From Aquilaria yunnanensis (lineage: Eukaryota > Streptophyta > Magnoliopsida > Malvales > Thymelaeaceae): a DNA stretch of 64,000 nucleotides. The position numbers and the translations under genes were made by a program. Of the stretch, positions 51,040 through 59,268 are shown piece after piece (position 1 is the first letter of the stretch; each line of letters starts with the position of its first letter). The notes beneath the pieces were generated by a model. It searched no databases. It was given only the letters and a program-made list of their open reading frames with translations, and had not been told where the DNA came from. The stretch is taken from assembly GCA_039654915.1 (NCBI GenBank), contig CM077595.1:89011501-89075500 (forward strand), written 5' to 3'.

Positions 51040-51250
51040 AAAAAAAACTAAAAGAAAGATAAGAAAAAGATAAGAAAGATAAGAAAAAGATAAAAAAAGA
51101 AAAGAAAGAAAAGAAAAAGAAAAGATAAAAAAAGAAAAGAAAAAGAAAAGAAAAGAAAAAGAAAGAAAAGAAAGGAAAAATAAAACTAAAAGAAAGATAA
51201 AATCAAAAAGAAAGAAAAGAAAGAAAGAAAAGAAAGAAAAGAAAAGAAAA
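51040..51250. repeat. GAAAA-rich purine tract in LTR
   Basis: Over 200 bp of almost pure A/G on the plus strand (AAGAAAAG and AAGATAAG words). Also present at 63726-63936. Confidence 0.9.
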
Positions 51251-51860
51251 TGTAAAGAATAAAAAATAAATTTTTTAGATTATTAAAAAATCTAAAAACA
51301 AAAGACTTACAAATTAGTAATAATAAATTCCATAAAAATAATAATTATATAACTAACAATTAATTAAAGTAATTTCCATATCCGGATGATCCAGCAGGAT
51401 CTACGGTTTGGAAAATATCAAACTTTCAAAATAAATAAATTAAATAAAAAGATAAAAATCCATATTTTTACGATATGGATTAAAATTTTCACCAAATTCC
51501 GTGTCCAAATGACTCGGCAGAGTCCATGGTTCGGAATAAAAATCTTCCGTGTCCAAATGACTCGACAGAGTCCATGGTTCTGAAGTATAAAATTCTATAC
51601 AAATTAATTACCAAAAATCCACGTCCGATTAATTCAGTTAAAAATTCTAGATTGAAAATTAACTGAAATTTATTTAAAAGCAAAGCGAAACAAAATTAAA
51701 ATCAACTAAGGTGCCAATTTTTGGGCGTTTTAACAAAGTTGTTTTAACGTAACCGTACTCCCGAACCCCCGAACTCTCGCAGACCAATATTTAAGGTGAC
51801 CAATCGACCTAGGTAAACAGATTGGTGGCGACTCCCGAAAGCTGCGACGTTGCCACAGCT

Positions 51861-51878
51861 TGGCGACTCCACTGGGGA
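51861..51878 (+). other. Primer binding site
   Basis: TGGCGACTCCACTGGGGA, 18 bases starting three bases after the LTR end. This PBS form is the one I associate with Ogre/Tat elements (tRNA-Arg); the tRNA assignment is from memory. Confidence 0.8.
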
Positions 51879-52740
51879 ACTCCGGTTAGTGAGTCGAGCC
51901 TAAAACTTGATTTGTTTTGTTTTGCTTTGCTTCTTTTTATGTGGATTTATATATTATATTTACTTAAGTAATCATGCATAATGCATTCACAAAATGAAGC
52001 TCTATACCCGAGCTTCCTTAAATCAAACACGATTCTTTCTAAGCGGAATTGGTGTTGCTGTCCTTGTGAGGCCACGGTCTCCAAGCCTTCACCGGTTTCA
52101 AAGTAGCAAAGTAGTGTATTGCCTTCTGAGACGGTTAGTCTCTGCATGGGCCCACGAAAAGCTACGACTCGAATTAATTCATTCCTTACATTAACCCTAG
52201 AGGGTACGGAATCGGGCCGTCACTATGATTTAGTGACGGGATTCGGGAACTATCCCTTGCCTTTTTGATAAACCACCTTATGCATATAGAACTCCCCACT
52301 TAACCATAGAACTGACCATAGAATTTCTACCATTTTACCAACGCCATAAGCATATCCTTGTTATGCTGTGTTGTTACTCTACACTTTTCTTCGTATGGTT
52401 TTAACTTGTTTATCCATAATACTTCATGAGTTGTTAATTACTATTTAACTTGTTAATAACCTTATTTTTCTTTTGTTATACTTCCGTTCTGTGCAATTAT
52501 TCTTCATGCATCAAAACCACGCATCAAATTATGCTAACTTTTTGGTCTTTATAATGACAACTAAAAGTTTTGAAGTTCCACGATAATGGATAAGCAAACT
52601 CATTCATCGCATGCATGCATTACATTAATCACGTGCATATAAAGTCTGATAAAAACATAATCTCACTTTATATGGCATGCATCCATTGCATCAATCATAT
52701 ACATGTAAAATCTAGTAAAATAAATCTTACTTTTAAGAAG
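51879..52740 (+). other. Element leader, non-coding
   Basis: Untranslated leader between PBS and the gag scrap. A 66-codon open frame at 51994-52194 has no recognisable domain. Repeated GCATGCAT/CATTGCAT words occur at 52610-52690. Confidence 0.5.
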
Positions 52741-52790
52741 GTAAAATTGGACCTCAACACCGATATTCAACTCGGCTCCAAACAAGATTA

Positions 52791-52973
52791 ATGGCAGAAC
52801 AAACCGAAGGACGTCTCATAGATATAGAGTCCAAGATAGAAAATATGGCCGGAGCAGTTCCCTCCTCATTACACCAAAAAATGAAATTCATTTTTGAAGG
52901 AAAGTTAATCACAGTCTTTGCTGAAGAAGGCATTCTGCTATCATCTATATCAATAGTAGCAAAGACCAAGTGA
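52791..52973 (+). pseudogene. Scrap of gag start joined to protease-region text
   Basis: A 60-codon open frame beginning MAEQTEGRLIDIESKIENMAG, a style typical of Ogre/Tat gag N-termini. It continues at once into LHQKMKFIFEGKLITVFAEEG, which resembles text I associate with the downstream protease-side part of Ogre polyproteins. If so, one internal deletion removed nearly all gag and joined the two. The pre-start sequence CAACTCGGCTCCAAACAAG also fits an Ogre gag upstream region. Family assignment rests on memory of such polyproteins. No RT, RNase H or integrase remnant was found in the interior. Confidence 0.5.
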
Positions 52974-54490
52974 CCTTCTCTTCCAAGTTGGTGTGACCCA
53001 AATCCCAAATGTAACTGAAAATTCTATCATATTGAAACTCAAGGTCCAACAGTTGGTCGAGTCCAAGTTGCTAGGCTCGATGTGATTGGTAATTGAAAGT
53101 GAAGATTTTGAGCTGGAATTACATTGATTTTGGAAGGGCTCCAAGTCAGATCTGACCTAACAGTCCGCACACACTTTTGAATGACAGGGAATCCTTTGAA
53201 TAAACTTGTATCTTTGAAAGCTTGCAAAAGTAATTTAATAGTAAAAATCTCCTAAATTTAGTCCAGAATCTAGGGTGTAGTCTTTGTTAAATGGACACCT
53301 ACTATTCTTTTTCTGGTACAACAAAAAGATGTAATGCGTGCATTTTACTACTTTCCATTTTTACACTCTTTGCCATTATACTATCCATTATAGCCATCAC
53401 ACTTTACTTTTCGACAACCGGTAATTCTTTTTGTTCTCTAACAAAAAGATGTTGCGTGTGCATTCTACCACTTTTTAATCCCATTATTACTTCTACACAT
53501 TCTACCAATTTTTACCAAAAATTCAATTATTACACCTACACATTCTACCACTTCTTACCAAAAATTCCGTTTTTACATCCATCTCTCACTCATTTCCATT
53601 ATACTATCCATTATTGTTATCACACTTTACTTTGAAAACGATACTACTCGTGGGTGAAAATAAAAAGTTAAGGGAGATTTAATAGTGGCGATCTTGAAAG
53701 TGCTGTCAAATCTAGTAAGAAGGATTTCATATGTTGCACCCCAACTCTAAAAAAAAAAAAAAAGAATTCATAGTGGTTATCAACATCCTTGCAAGAAGTC
53801 TGGGGTTAGCTTCCAAACAAGGTAGCTCTCATATTAAATGACTTCAGTGGCCTCCCAATTCTCACAAATGCTCAATACAAAAAAAAAAAAAATTCTCAGT
53901 TTTCCGCAACACAAATTCCAACAAAGGAAAGAAGTACATCCCTTCCATCAAAAGCCATTAAAGGGAAAATCCAAAACAAAAAAAAAGAGACTGAGAGCAA
54001 ACACAAGCAGCTAAGGCCACTTGAATCATTTCACTTCAAGAAGGCTATGTTCTCAGTTCTTTGGCAACACAAACTCCGAAAAGAGAAATTCATCCCTTCC
54101 ATCAAAAGACAACAAGGGAAAATTCAAAACCAAAAAGGACTGAGAACAAGCACGAGCAAGCAAGGCCACTTGAGTCATCTCACTTCAAGAGAGTTATCAA
54201 GTATGTCATCACCATAGCTCACAAAAAAAAAAAAAGGAAACAAAAAAAAACAAAAAAACAAAAAAAAAAAAGAAAAAGGGCTCAAACTAGAGCAAAAGAA
54301 AAAAAAAAAGAAAAAAGTGAGCTATGGATTCTAGACTGAAAACCTGCAAAGGCGGTTTAGAACACAAAAGCAACCCTCAAGCCAAGCATACATAAAGACC
54401 ACGATAGTTGGGGGGCAACAGATGAGGTTTAACTTTCTGGAAAGAGTGGCAAGTTTGAGGTCATCACTATTGAGTTTTTCACCATAATCA
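52974..54490 (+). other. Non-coding interior with local duplications
   Basis: ACAAAAAGATGTAATGCGTG and ACAAAAAGATGTTGCGTGTG (53325; 53443) mark a CT-rich duplication of about 120 bp. AACACAAATTCCAACAAAGG and AACACAAACTCCGAAAAGAG (53919; 54066) mark another of about 150 bp. GAAAACCTGCAAAGGCGGTTT (54338) resembles post-pol text of Ogre elements. The lysine-rich frame at 54061-54339 comes from A-runs and is not a credible gene. Confidence 0.5.
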
Positions 54491-54494
54491 AATT

Positions 54495-54955
54495 TGCTCA
54501 CGAGTAACATTAAAAGACCCTTCTTTCAAACCACTTAAACTTAACTTTCCTCAGACTTATCATCCTTATTCAGCTAAAAGACTATCATTGTGAAACATGT
54601 TTCTACCTTATTTAATACTGCTCACGAGTAGTATTAAAAGACCATTCTTTCACACCACTTAAATTTAACTTTCCTCAGACTTATCATCCTCATTCAGCTA
54701 AAAGACTATCATTGTGAATCATGTTTCTACCTTATTTAATACTGCTCACGAGTAGTATTAAAATACCCTTCTTTTACACCACTCAAACTTAACTTTACTC
54801 AGACCTAATATTTACCTCTTAATATTATTCTCATTCAGCTAAAAGACTGCCACAAAAAAAAAAAAACATTCAAACTTAACTTTCCTCACACCTAACATTT
54901 ACCTCTCGATATCATCCTCATTCAGCTAAAAGGCTATCCTTGTGAATCATGTTTC
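54495..54955. repeat. ~124-bp tandem repeats, about 4 copies
   Basis: GCTCACGAGTA starts units at 54495, 54619 and 54743. Each continues with TTAACTTTCCTCAGAC and CATTCAGCTAAAAGACTATC. The fourth is partial and diverged. Confidence 0.85.
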
Positions 54956-55920
54956 TACCTTATTGCCTTGCACAGTTTATGTCTTCGAGTTGGAAAGGGA
55001 AGAATGGCAGGATATTTTAATTAAAAACAAAGACCGTAAATTACTTTGTCAAGCTTTGCAAATTGATGAAAGTTTTTCTTTAAGGCCAAACCATTATTCA
55101 TTAATGTATGTAGACTTAAAAGTGAGGACATAGCTTGAGTTTTTCTTTAATAAGATGTGGTTCTTGTAAGAGAAATTTACGATCAAGTGCCATCACAAAG
55201 GTCTAGAAATGCTCGACCTTCTGTTAAATCAAAGGCGAGATGATATCTCTTTCCACATAAACACCATATTCAGGGGGGCAAAGTAGTCTCTACGAAGCGT
55301 AAGAGGAGTACCGCCAACAAAGAAGTTCAATAGACAAGGGGGCAAGTCTTATGGATCAAAACATGAGTTCAAGGAAGAGCAATCATTCAGATTATAACAT
55401 GGGAATAAGTAAGTGTCGGCACGGTCACAAGAAAAGGGGCAAAGCAGACATTGAAAGTAAAGCCTTTGATGGTATCAAATCCATGACAATGGATGAGTAC
55501 CCGAAAGAGATATAAATTATGAGGCGGGCCAACTTTAAAGAAATTGAGGCCAAAATTCAAAGAACAAGTCAAAGAAAGAAGATTTTTGAAAAGAGTTAGG
55601 CTTTTGAGACAATGGACAACAGCTGGAAAGCATAAAGAGATTCAATAATAGTCCGAGAAGGAAATCACAAAGAAGATCCAGTAAAGTAAAGCAAAGACAT
55701 AAAGAGCTAGATTCAAAAAAAAAAAAAAACATCAGTTACGCATGCTGTGCATTCATGCATTTCACATCATGCATGCATAGCTTTTACATGACAAGGACCA
55801 AACAGGAATCACATTCACAGCACAGTTACAGCAGTATAAGCTGAGATCTCAATAACATCAGCTCTTACCAATCTATCACTGGATACACAGCTAATATGCG
55901 GGACCAACCCCCATCAGCAA
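54956..55920 (+). other. Interior segment, no recognised gene
   Basis: A 63-codon open frame at 54942-55133 (VFELEREEWQDILIKNKDRK) has ordinary amino-acid composition but matches nothing I recognise. It could be a captured fragment. The remainder is broken in all frames. Confidence 0.4.
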
Positions 55921-55924
55921 TTCA

Positions 55925-56310
55925 AGGATAAGGTAGACAATATTGTCAAAAGCTTGGCTACCAATTCAATAATCGAGGCTACACCTGGAAGGATAGGATT
56001 GACGCCAGCTAGTAGTATCCAAGATAAGAGATAGCTATAGCCAAGGATAAGGCAGATATAAAAAAAAATATAAAGTAGACAATATTGTCAAAAGCCTGGT
56101 AATTGATTCAATAATCGAGGCTACACCTGGTAGGACAGGATTGATGCCAGCTTAGCAGCATCCAAGATAAGAGATAGCTGTGGTCAAAGATAAGGCAGAC
56201 ATCAAGAAATATTGTCGTTGAAACTTTGTCAAAAGCGGACAAAAGATTCAATAATCAAGGACTCGATCGACGTCAGCTGGATGGAATATCAAAGATAAGA
56301 AATATCATTC
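55925..56310. repeat. ~120-140-bp repeats with palindrome and GATAAG words
   Basis: Three imperfect units (from about 55934, 56076 and 56195) lie upstream of the first zinc-finger frame. The first two contain the perfect palindrome GACAATATTGTC (55936; 56078). Six GATAAG words occur in this stretch, the core of plant GATA-factor/I-box sites. Possible enhancer; function is inferred. Confidence 0.6.
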
Positions 56311-56445
56311 ACATCAAAATAAAGTAGGATCCACTTTTCCGGTTAAACGGCGGATACGGTACTCCGTGACTCTCAAGTCGGTTCTCTCAGTTGCCCATAA
56401 TAACTGATTCTTTCCTCTCTTCTTTCTTTTACTTCTCTCTAGAAA

Positions 56446-56994
56446 ATGGATCCTACTTTTTCTGTCTTACGAAAATATTTTCCTTCTCTCCCAATGAACA
56501 TTCTCAAAAAGATCTACCAAGTTCACTGTGAACGATTAAGAGTTCTGATGCACAAAGGAATCCTTGAAGATGTGCGGTGGTTAATCGAAGCCAAGGTTCG
56601 TCTGGCAGGTGAAATCCCAGAGGCATTTGTGTCTCACATGCCTGGTATAGGCAAAAGCTCTTATGCCAAAAAGCGAAGAGCGAAAAGGTTACAAGTCTGC
56701 CATAAATGTGGACGGTGGACTTGTAATACTAAATGTCGTTCTTTAGGGATGATCTCTAATAATCGAGAAGATAAAATACGATTCATTAAGAATGGCCTGA
56801 GTAAGGACTCGTTGGATGATATCCAATTAACTCTTGAGACGCATTCTTGTGGATCTGTGCAACGTGAACTTCTTGGTTTATGGAGCATTTTTCATGAAGA
56901 ACGAAACCGTTACAGTCCCGGGAATCTGGCTGTAAATGACCCTGTTTGCCAGCTTGTAAAACAACTGGATGGGAAGCAAATCCTCGACTCATAG
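56446..56994 (+). CDS. Virus-like zinc-finger nucleic-acid-binding protein, paralogue A
   Basis: A 182-residue intact frame, one of three tandem paralogues. Residues 1-55 are probably helical (RKYFPSLPMNILKKIY; VRWLIEAKVR). A basic run KKRRAKR (75-81) leads straight into cysteines 85, 88, 93 and 97 (C-x2-C-x4-C-x3-C). The C-terminal half is conserved between copies (IRFIKNGL; ETHSCG; VNDPVCQLVKQLD). The layout GxSxYAxxRRAKRLxxC is that of the cysteine-rich nucleic-acid-binding proteins of betaflexiviruses, some of which suppress RNA silencing or act on host transcription. That relation is by motif, not by search. The start at 56446 aligns with the other copies. It lacks the TATA segment of B and C: homology to B starts about 56340. 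A CT-rich run ending CTCTCTAG just before the ATG could be a splice acceptor. Confidence 0.75.
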   Translation: MDPTFSVLRKYFPSLPMNILKKIYQVHCERLRVLMHKGILEDVRWLIEAKVRLAGEIPEAFVSHMPGIGKSSYAKKRRAKRLQVCHKCGRWTCNTKCRSLGMISNNREDKIRFIKNGLSKDSLDDIQLTLETHSCGSVQRELLGLWSIFHEERNRYSPGNLAVNDPVCQLVKQLDGKQILDS

Positions 56995-57156
56995 AAGCCG
57001 TTAATGCCGTTACTGGACGTAAAACCAGTGGAAGATGTGAGCCACAGTCACAATTACTGTACATACAATTTGTTATATTTGGAAAAGTTTGCATTTTCTT
57101 TTGACAGATGTACATGCTCCCCTAAGTGTAATCGACACGTTATCCCTTTTCATCAC

Positions 57157-57163
57157 TATAAAT
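57157..57163 (+). promoter_or_regulatory. TATA box of paralogue B
   Basis: TATAAAT in the context CATCACTATAAAT, about 120 bp before the ATG of B. An identical context precedes C. Confidence 0.7.
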
Positions 57164-57283
57164 GCGTGTTCTTCCTTCTGATTAAGCAGCGGATAAGATA
57201 CCCCGTGACTTCTAAATTCGGTTATTCCAGTCTCCTACAATAACTGATTCATTTCCCTCTTCTCTCAAATTCTTCTCTCATCA

Positions 57284-57790
57284 ATGGATTCTACTCTTTC
57301 TGCACTGCGAAAATACTTTCCTTCCCTTCCAATAAAAGTCCTTAAAAAGATCTACCTTGCTAGATGTGAAAGAATCAGAGTTTTTACACGCAAAGGCATT
57401 CCCGATAATGTGCAGTGGATAATTGAAGCTAAGGTCCGTTTGGCGGGTGAAGTTCCAGATGCATTTATGCCCCGCATGCCCGGTTTAGGTAAAAGTCATT
57501 ATGCCAAAAGGCGAAGAGCAAAGAGACTAGGCGTGTGTTATAAATGTGGGCGATGGAATTGTAATACTAAATGTCGCTCTTTAGGATACATCTCCACAAA
57601 TCGTGAAGATAAAAGAAAATTCATTAAGAATGGCCTGCGTAAAGAATCTCTGGAAGATATCCGAGAGACTCTTGAAACGCATTCTTGTGGAAAAGTGCAA
57701 GGCCAAATTGTCAAATTGTGGAGGACTTACCATAAAGAACGAGATTGTTACAGTCTTGGGAATGTGACTTTAAACGACCCTGTTTGTTAG
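57284..57790 (+). CDS. Virus-like zinc-finger protein, paralogue B, truncated
   Basis: A 168-residue frame, collinear with A and C but ended by TAG at 57788-57790, where A and C have a glutamine codon (CAG), so about 14 C-terminal residues are lost. The basic run KRRRAKR and the four cysteines (85, 88, 93, 97) are intact, as are FIKNGLRKESLEDIRETLE and ETHSCG. The sequence after the stop still resembles the A and C tail, so the change is recent. Own TATA box 120 bp upstream. The protein could still bind zinc and nucleic acid; whether the lost tail matters is unknown. Same family assignment and caveats as A. Confidence 0.72.
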   Translation: MDSTLSALRKYFPSLPIKVLKKIYLARCERIRVFTRKGIPDNVQWIIEAKVRLAGEVPDAFMPRMPGLGKSHYAKRRRAKRLGVCYKCGRWNCNTKCRSLGYISTNREDKRKFIKNGLRKESLEDIRETLETHSCGKVQGQIVKLWRTYHKERDCYSLGNVTLNDPVC

Positions 57791-57982
57791 TTTGTAAGGA
57801 AACTGGATGGGAAGCAAATCCCCGACTTATAGAAGGCATTGAAGCCGTTACTAGACATAAACTAGTGGAAGATGAGAGCCACAGTCATGATTGCTGTACA
57901 TATAAGCTGTCATTTATCTTTTCTTTTGACAATAATGTACTTGCTTTTGTAAGTGTAATTAACACATTATCCCTTTCATCAC

Positions 57983-57990
57983 TATAAATA
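57983..57990 (+). promoter_or_regulatory. TATA box of paralogue C
   Basis: TATAAATA in the context CATCACTATAAAT, 59 bp before the ATG at 58049. It also shows that the leftward extension of the frame to a TTG at 58034 is not needed. Confidence 0.75.
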
Positions 57991-58048
57991 TGTGTTAGTT
58001 ATTTTCGTTTCCTACAATCACTAATTTCTTTCTTTGCCTCCTTTATCA

Positions 58049-58597
58049 ATGGAGTCTTCTCTTTCCGCCCTACGAAAGTATTTTCCTTCCTTCCCAATAA
58101 ATGTTCTTAAAAAGATTTATCAAGCTAGATGTGAACGATTCAGAGTATTTATGCACAAAGGCATTCCTGATAATGTGCGGTGGCTAATTGAAGCTAAGGT
58201 TCGTTCAGCTGGTGAAGTTCCAGAAGCGTTCTTTCCCCGTATGCCCGGCTTTGGTAAAAGCGCTTATGCCAAAAAAAGAAGAGCAAAGAGGCTAGGCGTT
58301 TGTCATAATTGTGGATGGTGGATTTGCGGCAATAAATGTCGTTCTCCAGGAGTGATCACCAGAAATCGTAATGATAGAATAAGATTCATTAAGAATGGCT
58401 TGCGTAAGGAATCTCTAGAAGATATCCGAGAGGTTCTTGAAGCGCATTCTTGCGGAATAGTGCAATTTGAGGTTGTTGGATTATGGATAATTCTCCAAAA
58501 AGAACGAGAACGTTACAGTCTTGGGAATCTAACCCTAAACGACCCTGTTTGCCAGTTTGTGAAAAAGCTAGATGAGATGCAAATCACCGATTCATAG
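58049..58597 (+). CDS. Virus-like zinc-finger nucleic-acid-binding protein, paralogue C
   Basis: A 182-residue intact frame, the same length as A, starting MESSLSALRKYFPSFP. It keeps KKRRAKR (75-81) and cysteines 85, 88, 93 and 97; the finger has drifted (CHNCGWWICGNKC), with the arginine after the second cysteine's glycine replaced by tryptophan. The C-terminal RFIKNGLRKESLEDI and NDPVCQFVKKLD blocks match A. It has its own TATA box. The 3' flank (GAAGCCGTTA..GGACG) is shared with A and B, so the duplicated unit was gene plus flanks. The LOG frame lies 670 bp downstream on the same strand. Assigned by layout to betaflexivirus-type nucleic-acid-binding proteins; an independent plant zinc-finger origin is the main alternative. 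Confidence 0.75.
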   Translation: MESSLSALRKYFPSFPINVLKKIYQARCERFRVFMHKGIPDNVRWLIEAKVRSAGEVPEAFFPRMPGFGKSAYAKKRRAKRLGVCHNCGWWICGNKCRSPGVITRNRNDRIRFIKNGLRKESLEDIREVLEAHSCGIVQFEVVGLWIILQKERERYSLGNLTLNDPVCQFVKKLDEMQITDS

Positions 58598-58637
58598 AAA
58601 ACATTGAAGCCGTTATTGGACGCAAAGCCAGTAGAAG

Positions 58638-59180
58638 ACGGAACAAGGTCACGATTACTGTACGTGCTACCTGTTGCTTTTGAAATTTTCATCCCCTTTT
58701 GGTAATAATGTATCCACTCCTGACATGAACCAAAGTCACGATTACTGTACGTGCTAACTGTCGCTTTTGAAATTTTCCTCCCCTTTCGGAGATAATGTAT
58801 CCATTCCTGACATGAACCAAAGTCACGATTACTATACGTGCTAGCTGTCGCTTTTGAAATTTTCCTCCCCTTTCGGCGATAATGTATCCACTCCTGACAT
58901 GAGCCATAGTCACGATACTGTACGTGCTAGCTGTCGCTTTTGAAATTTTCCTCCCCTTTGGTAATAATGTACCCACTCCTGACACGGACTACTGTATATA
59001 GCTGCCACTTTTGAAATTTTCCTTTTCTTCCAACAATCACGTACCTACTCCTGACGTAAGCTACAGTAGTGACTACTGTACATGCTAGCAGCTATTTTGA
59101 AAATTTTCCTCCTCTTTTAACGATAGTGTACCCATACCTGACCAGAGTCATACTCGTGACTACTGTGAATAGCTAGCAAT
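58638..59180. repeat. ~88-bp promoter-like tandem repeats, about 6 copies
   Basis: Units contain AGTCACGATTACTGTACGTG, then TTTTGAAATTTTCCTCCCC and GATAATGTATCCACTCCTGAC; starts near 58638, 58728, 58817, 58905, 58986 (short), 59051 and 59140. A single related unit lies upstream of B (57040-57130: CACAGTCACAATTACTGTACAT) and of C (57880-57960). The repeat is therefore an expanded version of the upstream region shared by the cargo genes, ending at the LOG TATA box. Confidence 0.85.
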
Positions 59181-59228
59181 AATGTATCCATTCTTGAAAA
59201 TAAAATTATTGCCTTCTTTCTTCATCTC

Positions 59229-59236
59229 TATAAATA
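59229..59236 (+). promoter_or_regulatory. TATA box of LOG frame
   Basis: TATAAATA 33 bp before the ATG at 59269. Transcription starting about 30 bp downstream leaves a leader of only a few bases and excludes the more upstream in-frame ATG at 59182, which lies before the TATA box. Confidence 0.75.
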
Positions 59237-59268
59237 TATCCTCTTTTCTCACAAGAGTAAGGATAGGA

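Larger units (their letters stand above)
49208..51857 (+). repeat. 5' LTR, 2,650 bp
   Basis: Begins TGTTGACA and ends TTGCCACA, three bases before the PBS. In order it contains an AT-rich U3, a TATA box, a CT-rich leader, a GC-rich patch (49935-50075), a TTAATTAA-rich minisatellite, a purine tract and a GC-richer end. Open frames on both strands of the GC-rich patch are low-complexity and not credible genes. Confidence 0.93.

Noticed and set aside
54061..54339. 92-codon lysine-rich frame
   Set aside because: Produced by A-runs inside a duplicated non-coding segment.
56661..57115. Minus-strand frames opposite paralogue A
   Set aside because: Antisense shadows; the plus-strand frame is conserved in three copies.
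58034..58048. Extension of paralogue C to a TTG start
   Set aside because: A normal ATG at 58049 aligns with the starts of A and B.
59182..59268. 29-codon N-terminal extension of the LOG frame
   Set aside because: It lies across and upstream of the TATA box at 59229; family alignment starts at the 59269 methionine.
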